The notes under the pieces: model-generated | What the model was told of the DNA's origin: nothing | Database searches by the model: none | Seen by the model: only the letters and a program-made list of their open reading frames with translations | Position numbers and translations under genes: made by a program | NCBI GenBank assembly: GCA_002307145.1 | Contig: DBTR01000054.1 | Location: 1 to 20,905 of the forward strand | Origin: Rhodospirillum sp. UBA1311 | GTDB taxonomy: Bacteria > Pseudomonadota > Alphaproteobacteria > Rhodospirillales > Rhodospirillaceae | Reading direction: 5' to 3' | DNA: 20,905 nt | In this document: piece by piece, positions 1 through 6,791 of the stretch | Numbering within the stretch: position 1 is the first letter of the stretch | Layout of the letters: each line of letters opens with the position of its first letter

Positions 1-641
1 TGGTGCTGATGGACGAGCCGCTCGGCGCGCTCGACAAGCAGCTCCGCGAACACATGCAGATGGAAATCAAGCAGATCCACAAGAGCCTCGGCGTCACCGT
101 GGTCTACGTCACCCACGACCAGACCGAGGCCTTGACGATGTCGGACCGCATCGCGGTGTTCAACGACGGCGTGATCCAGCAGCTCGACAGCCCGAACGGC
201 CTCTACGAAAACCCGCAGAACCGCTTCGTCGCCAACTTCATCGGCGAGAACAACACCCTGGCCGGCATGGTCGAGGAGATGCTGCCGAACGGCTTCTGCC
301 GCGTCCATCTCGCCGACGGCCACTACGTCACCGCCCGCGCGATCAACGTCGCGGGTGTGGGCCAACCCACCAGCCTGTCGATGCGGCCCGAGAAGGTGCA
401 TGTCGAGGGCCTGGGGCCGACCCACGTCAACCGCCTGATGGGAACGGTGAAGGAAACCGTCTACCACGGCGACCACACCCGGATTCGTCTCGCGGTCGCC
501 GGGACGCTCGATTTCGTCGTGAAGATGCGCTTCCGCCCCAACCGGCCCTGCCCCACCGTGGGCGAGCGGGTGGCGGTGGCGTTCGCCGCCGAGGATTGCC
601 ACGCGCTCGACGCGGCCCCGGCGGAAAGCCAGGAGAGTTAG
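1..641 (+). CDS. ABC transporter ATP-binding protein, polyamine (PotA) type, 3' part only
   Basis: This is the C-terminal part (about 212 residues visible) of an ABC ATPase that begins before the window. The first visible codons encode the Walker B segment (LMDEPLGALD, with the D-loop). The H-loop follows (YVTHDQTEAL), and then the TOBE-type beta domain typical of PotA/UgpC/MalK-like importer ATPases. Walker A, the Q-loop and the LSGGQ signature must lie upstream. The protein would energise the importer encoded by the next three genes, which run in the same direction with only 49 nt to the binding protein. The polyamine assignment comes from those neighbours, since the ATPase subfamily alone does not fix the substrate. 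The ATPase fold is certain and the substrate class is likely. Confidence 0.9.
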   Translation, partial: VLMDEPLGALDKQLREHMQMEIKQIHKSLGVTVVYVTHDQTEALTMSDRIAVFNDGVIQQLDSPNGLYENPQNRFVANFIGENNTLAGMVEEMLPNGFCRVHLADGHYVTARAINVAGVGQPTSLSMRPEKVHVEGLGPTHVNRLMGTVKETVYHGDHTRIRLAVAGTLDFVVKMRFRPNRPCPTVGERVAVAFAAEDCHALDAAPAESQES

Positions 642-652
642 GTTCATTCAGC

Positions 653-671
653 GCGGGGAACCGATCCCCGC
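653..671 (+). other. Intercistronic hairpin upstream of the binding-protein gene
   Basis: A perfect 7-bp inverted repeat (GCGGGGA / TCCCCGC) with a 5-nt loop lies between the ATPase stop and the ribosome binding site of the binding-protein gene. It lacks a T-run, so it is more likely an mRNA-processing or stabilising element than a full terminator. That role is inferred. Confidence 0.4.
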
Positions 672-690
672 CGACAAGGGAGCACGAAGC

Positions 691-1737
691 ATGGTTTCGA
701 GGATTACGACCGCCGCCCTCGTCGCGGCGATGGCGATCGGTGGGGCGGCCACCGCCCAGGCCCGCGATCTGTCCGTGGTCGGTTGGGGCGGCGCGTTCCA
801 GGAAGCGCAGAAGGAAGTCTACTTCGGCCCGTTCATGGAAAAGACCGGGATCAAGATGACCGATGAGTCGTGGGACGGCGGCATCGGCGTGCTGCGCGCC
901 AAGGTCGAAGGCGGCAACGCCACCTGGGACGTGGTCGAGGTCGAATCCGACGAACTCGCCGTCGGTTGCGAGGAAGGCCTGTTCGAGCCGTTCGATTGGG
1001 CGAAGCTCGGCGGCAAGGATGCCTACCTCCCGAGCGCGGTCCACGACTGCGGCGTCGGCACGATCGCCTACGACTTCGTGATGGGCTACGACAAGGACAA
1101 GCTCAAGACTCCCCCGACCAGCTGGGCCGACTTCTTCGACACCAAGAAGTTCCCGGGCAAGCGCGCCCTGCGTGGCGGCGCCAAGTCGACGCTCGAATTC
1201 GCCCTGATCGGCGACGGCGTCGCGCCGAAGGACGTCTACAAGGTTCTCGCCACCCCGGAAGGCGTCGACCGCGCGTTCAAGAAGCTCGATACGATCAAGA
1301 AAGACCTGATCTTCTGGAAGGCCGGCGCGCAGCCGCCGCAGCTCCTCGCCTCGGGCGAAGTGGTGATGACCTCGGTCTATAACGGCCGCATCGACGCCGC
1401 CAACAAGAACGACCGCCGCAACTTCGGCATCGTCTGGGACGGCGCGCTGTTCACCGTCGACAGCTGGGTGATCCTCAAGGGCAGCCCGAACAAGGACGCC
1501 GCCTACAAGTTCCTCGACTTCGTCGGCAAGCCCGAGACTCAGGCGAAGCTGACGCCGTTCATCGCCTACGGCCCGACCGCCAAGGGTGCGAACCAGTACA
1601 TTCCGGCCAAGCGCCTGCCCGACATGCCCACCGCCGACGAGAACATGAAGAACATCGTCACGATCAGCGCCGCGTTCTGGCTTGAGAACATCGATCGCCT
1701 GAACGACCGCTTCAACAAGTGGGCGGCCACCAACTGA
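691..1737 (+). CDS. Periplasmic solute-binding protein of a polyamine-type ABC importer (PotD-like)
   Basis: The protein has 348 residues. It starts with a signal peptide (basic MVSR, a hydrophobic run to about residue 20, then an Ala-rich stretch ending AQA-RD), so the mature protein is expected in the periplasm. The mature part opens with LSVVGWGGAFQEAQ and continues as the PotD/PotF-like two-lobed fold (SBP_bac_8 type), ending near NDRFNKW as these proteins commonly do. The length matches PotD. It would bind a spermidine/putrescine-like amine and deliver it to the two permeases downstream. GGGAG precedes the ATG at a normal distance. The genes on both sides are parts of the same importer, which supports the family call. 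Exact ligand specificity cannot be read from the sequence. Confidence 0.88.
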   Translation: MVSRITTAALVAAMAIGGAATAQARDLSVVGWGGAFQEAQKEVYFGPFMEKTGIKMTDESWDGGIGVLRAKVEGGNATWDVVEVESDELAVGCEEGLFEPFDWAKLGGKDAYLPSAVHDCGVGTIAYDFVMGYDKDKLKTPPTSWADFFDTKKFPGKRALRGGAKSTLEFALIGDGVAPKDVYKVLATPEGVDRAFKKLDTIKKDLIFWKAGAQPPQLLASGEVVMTSVYNGRIDAANKNDRRNFGIVWDGALFTVDSWVILKGSPNKDAAYKFLDFVGKPETQAKLTPFIAYGPTAKGANQYIPAKRLPDMPTADENMKNIVTISAAFWLENIDRLNDRFNKWAATN

Positions 1738-1752
1738 CCTTCCAAAAGCATC

Positions 1753-1777
1753 GGGGGACGCCCGCGCGGCGTCCCCC
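1753..1777 (+). other. Strong intercistronic hairpin between binding protein and permease genes
   Basis: A perfect 10-bp stem (GGGGGACGCC / GGCGTCCCCC) with a 5-nt CGCGC loop starts 15 nt after the binding-protein stop and ends 25 nt before the permease start. Only TGGTTT follows, so it is a poor terminator. By analogy with other ABC operons it may protect the upstream binding-protein mRNA from 3' decay or reduce read-through, giving more binding protein than permease. That role is inference. Confidence 0.6.
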
Positions 1778-1802
1778 TGGTTTCGACCCCTGGAGTTCCG
1801 GC

Positions 1803-3020
1803 ATGAGCGAAAACCCCCTGAAAGCCCGCCTGCGCCGCGCCGAGCGGATGCGCCAGCTGAAGGCCTTCGGCCTGATTGCGCCGCTTCTGGGGTTTCTCGT
1901 GATTGCCTTCGTCGTGCCGATCGTGACGATGATGCTGCGCTCGGTCCACGACACCGAATTGAGCCAGGTCTGGCCCACCGTCACCGAACGCATGGGCGAC
2001 TGGACCGACCGCAAGGCGGTTCCCGACGAGGCGACCTTCGCCGCGCTCGCCGCCGACATCCGGGCGAGCTACGCCAACAATACCCTCGCCACCGCCGCGC
2101 GCCGCCTCAACTACGACACCCGCAACGGCCGCTCGCTGCTCTTCGATACCGCGCGCGCCCTGCCCAAATCCGCCGACAACTGGACCGAAGCGGTGATCTC
2201 CGCCAACGAACGCTGGGCCGACCCCGAAACCTGGGGCGCGGTGAAGCGGGCGAGCGGGCCGTTCACCAGCTATTTCCTCTTGGCCGCCCTCGACCGCAAC
2301 CGCACCGCCACCGGCAAGATCATCGCCCAGCCGCCGAGCGAGGCGCTGTTCGTCGACGTGCTGAAGCGGACCTTCGTCGTCGGGCTCGGGGTCTCGCTGC
2401 TTTGCCTGGTGCTGGGCTATCCGGTCGCCTATCTGCTCGCCACCCTGCCGCCCGATCGCGGCAACCTGTTGATGATCCTGGTGCTGCTGCCGTTCTGGAC
2501 CTCCCTCCTGGTCCGCACCGCCGCCTGGGTGGTGGTGCTGCAGGAGCATGGGTTGATCAACAACGCCTTGATCTGGCTGGGCATCATCGACCAGCCGGTG
2601 CGCCTGATCTACAACCAGATCGGCGTCTACGTCGCGATGACCCACATTCTCCTGCCGTTCATGATCCTGCCGCTCTACTCGGTGATGAAGGCGATTCCAC
2701 CCTCCTACGTGCGCGCCGCGCGCTCGCTGGGTGCGCCGCCGTTCACCGCATTCGTCAAGGTCTACATGCCGCAGACCCTGCCGGGCGTCGGCGCGGGCGG
2801 GCTGCTCGTGTTCATCATGGCGATCGGCTACTACATCACCCCGGCGCTCGTCGGCGGCGCGGGAGACCAGCTGATCTCCTACTTCATCGCCTACTACACC
2901 TCGTCGTCGGTGAACTGGGGTCTTGCCTCGGCGCTCGGCGCGGTGCTGCTCACCACCACCCTGGTGCTGTACTGGATCTACAACAAGCTCGTCGGCATCG
3001 ACGGCGTGAAACTGGGGTAA
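1803..3020 (+). CDS. ABC transporter permease, polyamine type (PotB-like), with long periplasmic insertion
   Basis: The protein has 405 residues from the ATG at 1803, which has GGAG 7 nt upstream. An in-frame upstream extension back to 1719 would read through the intercistronic hairpin and is not favoured. TM1 spans about residues 22-45. A hydrophilic stretch of roughly 140 residues (about 46-185) follows, and then the remaining five membrane helices of the BPD_transp_1 domain. The cytoplasmic EAA loop (AARSLGAPPFTAFVKVYMPQ) is near residues 304-330 and docks onto the ATPase. The usual PotB is about 285 residues, so the insertion after TM1 explains the extra length. It should pair with the next permease to form the membrane channel. 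The gene lies between binding protein and second permease in one operon. Confidence 0.9.
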   Translation: MSENPLKARLRRAERMRQLKAFGLIAPLLGFLVIAFVVPIVTMMLRSVHDTELSQVWPTVTERMGDWTDRKAVPDEATFAALAADIRASYANNTLATAARRLNYDTRNGRSLLFDTARALPKSADNWTEAVISANERWADPETWGAVKRASGPFTSYFLLAALDRNRTATGKIIAQPPSEALFVDVLKRTFVVGLGVSLLCLVLGYPVAYLLATLPPDRGNLLMILVLLPFWTSLLVRTAAWVVVLQEHGLINNALIWLGIIDQPVRLIYNQIGVYVAMTHILLPFMILPLYSVMKAIPPSYVRAARSLGAPPFTAFVKVYMPQTLPGVGAGGLLVFIMAIGYYITPALVGGAGDQLISYFIAYYTSSSVNWGLASALGAVLLTTTLVLYWIYNKLVGIDGVKLG

Positions 3021-3026
3021 CGCACC

Positions 3027-3851
3027 ATGGCCAACGCCGCGATCCGCACCCGCTCCGAACGTTTCTGGACCGCCGCCCTCTGGACGACGAGCATCCTGGT
3101 GTTCGTCTTCCTGCTCGCGCCGATCCTCGCCATCGTGCCGTTGTCGTTCTCGTCCGGGCAGTTCCTCACCTATCCGATTCCGGGCTTTTCGCTGCGCTGG
3201 TACGCCGACTTCTTCACCAGCGACAAGTGGCTGCACAGCCTGTGGAACTCGCTGGTGGTGGGGGTCTGCGCGACGCTGCTCGCGACCGCCCTTGGCACCG
3301 TCGCCTCGCTCGGGCTGGTGCGCGCCAACTTCCGCGGCAAGGGCCTGATCATGGGCCTGCTGCTCTCGCCGATGATCGTGCCCCTGGTGATCACCGCCGT
3401 CGGCTTCTACTTCTTCTTCGCGCCCTTGGGCCTCACCGCCAGCTACACCGGCCTGATCATCGCCCACACCGCGCTCGCCGCACCGTTCGTCGTCGTCACC
3501 GTCACCGCGACGCTGCAGGGCTTCGACATGAACCTCGCGCGCGCCTCCGCCTCGCTCGGCGCAAATCCGACGACGACGTTCTTCAAGGTGATCCTGCCGT
3601 TGATCGCGCCGGGCGTCGCCTCGGGCGCGCTGTTCGCCTTCGCCACCTCGTTCGACGAAGTCGTGGTGGTGCTGTTCGTCGCGGGGCCGGAGCAGCGTAC
3701 CCTGCCGCGCGAGATGTTCTCCGGCATTCGCGAAAACATCTCTCCCACGATCACCGCCGTTGCGACGATCCTGATCCTGTTCTCGATCTGCCTCCTCGTT
3801 GCCCTCGAACTCCTGCGCCGCCGCAACGCCCGGATGCGCGGGATCACCTGA
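3027..3851 (+). CDS. ABC transporter permease, polyamine type (PotC-like)
   Basis: The 274-residue inner-membrane protein is the usual length for PotC. It has six predicted helices, the first at about residues 16-40, and the EAA loop (ARASASLGANPTTTFFKVILP) at about 172-195. It begins 6 nt after the stop of the PotB-like gene, which implies translational coupling, and it completes the importer (ATPase, binding protein, two permeases). The last 8 nt overlap the 3' end of the opposite-strand YkvA-like gene, and no separate terminator is visible between them. Confidence 0.9.
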   Translation: MANAAIRTRSERFWTAALWTTSILVFVFLLAPILAIVPLSFSSGQFLTYPIPGFSLRWYADFFTSDKWLHSLWNSLVVGVCATLLATALGTVASLGLVRANFRGKGLIMGLLLSPMIVPLVITAVGFYFFFAPLGLTASYTGLIIAHTALAAPFVVVTVTATLQGFDMNLARASASLGANPTTTFFKVILPLIAPGVASGALFAFATSFDEVVVVLFVAGPEQRTLPREMFSGIRENISPTITAVATILILFSICLLVALELLRRRNARMRGIT

Positions 3852-4224
3852 GCGGCAATAGCGCCTGGGCCGCAAGGCAGCCCGCAAGCAGCCAAACTCC
3901 GATGACCGCCAAGCCGCCGAGCAAGCTCCTCGGCGGACGGGCGTCCAACCGCACGGTGGCTTCCGCGCGAAGCTCGTCCATCAGCGGCGTGGGAATCAGG
4001 CGGGTGGCGAGCAGAATGCCCAAGGGTACGATGAGCAGGTCGTCCAGGTATCCGATGACCGGGATGACGTCGGGGATCAGGTCGATCGGGCTGAGGGCGT
4101 ATGCCGCGGTCGCGGCCGCCACCACCTTGGCATGCCACGGCACTCGCGAATCCCGCCCAGCCAGATAAAGAGCGAAGATGCCGCGTTCCAGCAGCCTCGC
4201 CCATGTCTTGATCGTGTCCAGCAT
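3844..4224 (-). CDS. YkvA/DUF1232 family small membrane protein
   Basis: The 126-residue protein carries the DUF1232 (YkvA) core at about residues 30-72, recognisable by AYALSPIDLIPDVIPVIGYLDDL. A second hydrophobic segment lies near the C-terminus (about 101-124). The family is widespread and its function is not established; some members sit near stress or detoxification genes. The start is set by the ATG at 4222-4224, although no convincing Shine-Dalgarno is seen before it. The 3' end overlaps the polyamine permease gene by 8 nt in convergent orientation. The family call is firm and no role can be assigned from this context. Confidence 0.85.
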   Translation of the reverse strand: MLDTIKTWARLLERGIFALYLAGRDSRVPWHAKVVAAATAAYALSPIDLIPDVIPVIGYLDDLLIVPLGILLATRLIPTPLMDELRAEATVRLDARPPRSLLGGLAVIGVWLLAGCLAAQALLPLR

Positions 4225-4320
4225 GGGGGCAGCCTAGCACGCTGCGGGCTGTTTCCATAAGCCCGTGTCGGCGGGAATTCTGCACTATTCTTCATCATGT
4301 TGCCTACGCTTTAGACATCG

Positions 4321-4335
4321 CCGCTTGACAAGCGG
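4321..4335 (+). promoter_or_regulatory. Possible regulatory inverted repeat containing a TTGACA box
   Basis: CCGCTT-GAC-AAGCGG is a perfect 6-bp inverted repeat that contains TTGACA at 4325-4330. A matching -10 at 16-18 nt is poor (AATTCC region), so this may be an operator or chance rather than a promoter. It lies about 115 nt upstream of the NSS transporter start. Confidence 0.25.
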
Positions 4336-4448
4336 GGGGTGATCGGCAATTCCTGCGCCCTTGTATTCAACCGGGCGGCGCGAGGGGTGACCGTTTGGGG
4401 GTGCATGCGAATCAAGAAAAACACTCGTTCTGTGGAGGGACGCAGCAC

Positions 4449-5810
4449 ATGCAAGACCGTGGGAATTGGTCGTCGAAATTCGGCTTCATCATGGCCGCGG
4501 CGGGGTCGGCGATCGGCCTCGGCAATATCTGGAAGTTTCCGTACGTCGCGGGGAAGAACGGCGGCGGCAGCTTCCTCCTGATCTATCTCGCGATCGTCGC
4601 GACCATCGGTTTCTCGATCCTGATGGCCGAACTCGTGATCGGCCGCGCCACCCAGCGCAATCCGGTCGGCGCGCTCAAGCGCCTGCAATCCGGCAAGTGG
4701 TGGCCGCTGATCGGTTATGCCGGGATCGTCACCGCGTTCGTGATCCTCTCCTATTACGTCGTCGTCGCCGGGTGGACGCTCGCCTACATCGGCAAGAGCG
4801 CGACCGGCCTGCTCGCCACCACCGACGGCGACGCCCTCGGCGGAATGTTCACCGCGTTCATCACCGATCCGCTTGAACCGATCGTCTATGCCGGTCTGTT
4901 CACCGCGCTCACCGTCTGGGTGGTGGTCGGCGGCGTCAACCAGGGGCTGGAGCGCTCGTGCCGTTACCTGATGCCGGCGCTGTTCATCCTCGTGATCATC
5001 CTTTGCATCCGCTCGCTCACCCTCGAAGGGGCGGGCGCGGGCTGGGACTTCTTCACCCGGCCGAAATGGGAGTACGTCACCTTCCAGACCGTGATCGAGG
5101 CGATGGGGCAGGCGTTCTTCTCGCTTTCGCTCGGCATGGGCACGATGATGACCTACGGTTCCTACATCTCGCGCGACAGCGACGTGGTCGAATCCGGATT
5201 CTCGGTGATCACTCTCGACACCCTGATCGCGGTCCTCGCGGGCGTGATGATTCTCCCTGCGGTCTTCGCCTTCGGCATGGACCCGGGCCAGGGTCCGGGC
5301 CTCACCTTCATCACCCTGCCGCGGGTGTTCGCGCAGATGACCGGCGGCATCGTCTTCGGGCCGCTGTTCTTCATCCTTCTTGCGATCGCGGCGCTCACCT
5401 CGTCGGTCTCGCTGCTTGAAGTCGTTACCGCCTACTTCGTCGACGAACTCGGCTGGACGCGGCGCAACTGCACCATCGCCGCAGGCGTCGTCGCCTTCGT
5501 CCTGTGCATCCCGTCGTCGCTCTCGCTCGGCATATGGAGCGACCATACCCTGTTCGGCCTGGGCTTCCTCGACATCATGGACTTCCTCGCCACCAACCTC
5601 ATGCTGCCGATCGGCGGCATGGCGATCGCCCTGTTCGCGGGCTGGGTGGTGCCGAAGCAGATGGTCGAGGAATTCTGCGCCGGAAACCCGAAGCTCGGCG
5701 GTCTCGCGAAGGTCTGGCTGTTCTTCATCCGCTTCGTCAGCCCGATCGCGATCCTCATCGTCCTGCTGAACGGCCTGCCGTTCCTCGGCCCGTATCTGCC
5801 CTGGAACTGA
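4449..5810 (+). CDS. Sodium:neurotransmitter symporter (NSS/SNF) family transporter
   Basis: The protein has 453 residues from the ATG at 4449, which has GGAGG 10 nt upstream. A TTG further upstream (4395) would add 18 residues with no membrane character and a weaker site. TM1 contains the family hallmark GSAIGLGNIWKFPYVAGKNG (about residues 19-38), whose unwound centre carries the sodium and substrate ligands. TM6 carries SLGMGTMMTYGSYI near residues 226-240, matching the LeuT region around the substrate carboxylate. About eleven helices fit the shorter prokaryotic members such as MhsT and TnaT. It is expected to import an amino acid or related amine with Na+ across the inner membrane, but the substrate cannot be read directly. 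It stands alone between non-operonic neighbours. Confidence 0.92.
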   Translation: MQDRGNWSSKFGFIMAAAGSAIGLGNIWKFPYVAGKNGGGSFLLIYLAIVATIGFSILMAELVIGRATQRNPVGALKRLQSGKWWPLIGYAGIVTAFVILSYYVVVAGWTLAYIGKSATGLLATTDGDALGGMFTAFITDPLEPIVYAGLFTALTVWVVVGGVNQGLERSCRYLMPALFILVIILCIRSLTLEGAGAGWDFFTRPKWEYVTFQTVIEAMGQAFFSLSLGMGTMMTYGSYISRDSDVVESGFSVITLDTLIAVLAGVMILPAVFAFGMDPGQGPGLTFITLPRVFAQMTGGIVFGPLFFILLAIAALTSSVSLLEVVTAYFVDELGWTRRNCTIAAGVVAFVLCIPSSLSLGIWSDHTLFGLGFLDIMDFLATNLMLPIGGMAIALFAGWVVPKQMVEEFCAGNPKLGGLAKVWLFFIRFVSPIAILIVLLNGLPFLGPYLPWN

Positions 5811-5820
5811 AGCTCAGTAA

Positions 5821-6042
5821 GGTCAGGGGCTTTGCCCCTGGACCCCATTGGGGCCTCGGGCTCCAAACCCCGTTTGTTCTTCGCGCGTAAGCGCAATCAA
5901 ACCGCACTGCATCGGCGATAAGCCGATGGCGCTCCGCGCAAAACCAGAGATATGGGGTCGAGGGGGGCGAGCCCCCTCGCAGGGTCCAGGGGCTTCCCTC
6001 CGGGGGATTTCCACTCTGACAAACGCCCACTGGGCGTTTGTC
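5821..6042. repeat. Inverted-repeat-rich intergenic element (REP/MITE-like candidate)
   Basis: This non-coding block between the NSS gene and the PuuR-like gene is built of nested inverted repeats. CAGGGGC-TTT-GCCCCTG lies at 5824-5840. GCCCCTGGACCC (5834-5845) is the exact reverse complement of 5982-5993, and GACCCCAT (5841-5848) of 5952-5959. The centre folds into a compound stem: GCGCG (5883-5887) with 5935-5939, GCGC (5891-5894) with 5929-5932, and CATCGGC (5910-5916) with 5922-5928. A last hairpin closes the right side (6018-6042). No protein-coding signal is convincing. Terminal inverted repeats around a structured core suggest a non-autonomous repeat, but copy number cannot be seen from one window. 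Confidence 0.55.
6018..6042. terminator. Terminator-like perfect hairpin
   Basis: GACAAACGCCCA and its exact reverse complement TGGGCGTTTGTC are separated by one base, giving an 11-bp stem with a 3-nt loop. A short T-rich stretch (TCGTCTTT) follows on the plus strand. The hairpin could end transcription from the NSS gene, or in reverse from the PuuR-like gene whose stop is 45 nt away. It may equally be part of the repeat block. Confidence 0.4.
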
Positions 6043-6087
6043 TCGTCTTTGGCGAACGAGTTCCAATCCCCTGGGCCTTTTTGTTGC

Positions 6088-6654
6088 CTACAGGTACGGC
6101 GGCGTGCAGGCGGAGACCAGGGTGCAGGTTTCGTCGAACGGGTTGCGGAAGCGGTGCGGCAGGCGGCTGTCGAAGAGGTAGGAATCGCCGGGGCCGAGGA
6201 CGTATTTGCGGTCTTCGACGGTGAGTTCCATCTGGCCCGAGATGACGATGCCGCCTTCCTGGGATTCGTGCTTGAGCATCGAGCGGCCGGTATCGGCGCC
6301 GGGCTGGTAGGTTTCGTAGAGGATCTGGAGCTGGTGCTTGGCGGCGTCGCCGACCTGGCGGAACGAGACCGCGCCCTTGTTCTTGCGTTCGATTTCCGAG
6401 GCGATTTCGATCAGTTCGTCCCTGGCGAAAACGATCCGTTCGGGGGCCGGGATTTCCTGGCTGAAGAACTCGGAGAGGGTCATCGGCAGGCCTTCCAGCA
6501 CCTTGCGCAGACTGGCGACCGAGGGGCTGTTGCGGTTCTGCTCGATCAGCGAGATCGTGCCGTTGGTCACCCCGGCCCGGCGCGCAAGTTCGCGCTGCGA
6601 AAGCCCGGCGGCCTCGCGCAAAAAACGCAGGCGCGTTCCCACATCGAATTCCAT
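6088..6654 (-). CDS. HTH-cupin transcriptional regulator, PuuR-like
   Basis: The 188-residue protein has an N-terminal XRE/Cro helix-turn-helix (about residues 5-62, with GLSQRELARRAGVTNGTISLIE) and a C-terminal cupin (about 105-182). The cupin carries the motifs YETYQPGADTG and a terminal SACTPP close to those I recall for E. coli PuuR (185 residues), the repressor of putrescine utilisation. The protein likely binds an amine or amino-acid derivative through the cupin and represses nearby genes. GGAG lies 7 nt before the ATG. The gene is divergent from the ketopantoate-reductase-like gene and lies about 2.2 kb from the polyamine importer, so control of that importer is plausible but not shown. 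The structural family is confident, and the exact target is inferred. Confidence 0.85.
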   Translation of the reverse strand: MEFDVGTRLRFLREAAGLSQRELARRAGVTNGTISLIEQNRNSPSVASLRKVLEGLPMTLSEFFSQEIPAPERIVFARDELIEIASEIERKNKGAVSFRQVGDAAKHQLQILYETYQPGADTGRSMLKHESQEGGIVISGQMELTVEDRKYVLGPGDSYLFDSRLPHRFRNPFDETCTLVSACTPPYL

Positions 6655-6721
6655 CGTCCACTCCGAAAGTCTCGTGCGACTCCAGTTTAAAGCAAAGCCC
6701 CCGGCGGTCCAGTGCGGGATT

Positions 6722-6753
6722 GGCTTTTGCCGCGCCGGGGCATAGGCTTTTGC
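6722..6753. promoter_or_regulatory. Tandem GGCTTTTGCC repeats in the divergent intergenic region
   Basis: The 10-mer GGCTTTTGCC occurs at 6722-6731 and again at 6744-6753, a 22-nt period of about two helical turns. Each copy is itself a small inverted repeat (GGC...GCC). The pair lies between the divergent PuuR-like and PanE-like genes, where an operator would be expected. Function is inferred only. Confidence 0.3.
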
Positions 6754-6791
6754 CCCTGGAGCGGCGCGCGAACATCGGCGGGAGACGGGGC

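Noticed and set aside
1566..3887. 773-codon open frame on the minus strand across the polyamine permease genes
   Set aside because: It is antisense to three well-supported genes, its translation is a low-complexity mix of Arg, Gly, Asp, Glu and Gln with no domain, and long antisense frames are expected in GC-rich DNA.
2402..4168. 588-codon plus-strand frame overlapping both permeases and the YkvA-like gene
   Set aside because: It is out of frame with the real genes, Arg/Pro/His-rich without membrane helices or domains, and crosses the convergent gene boundary.
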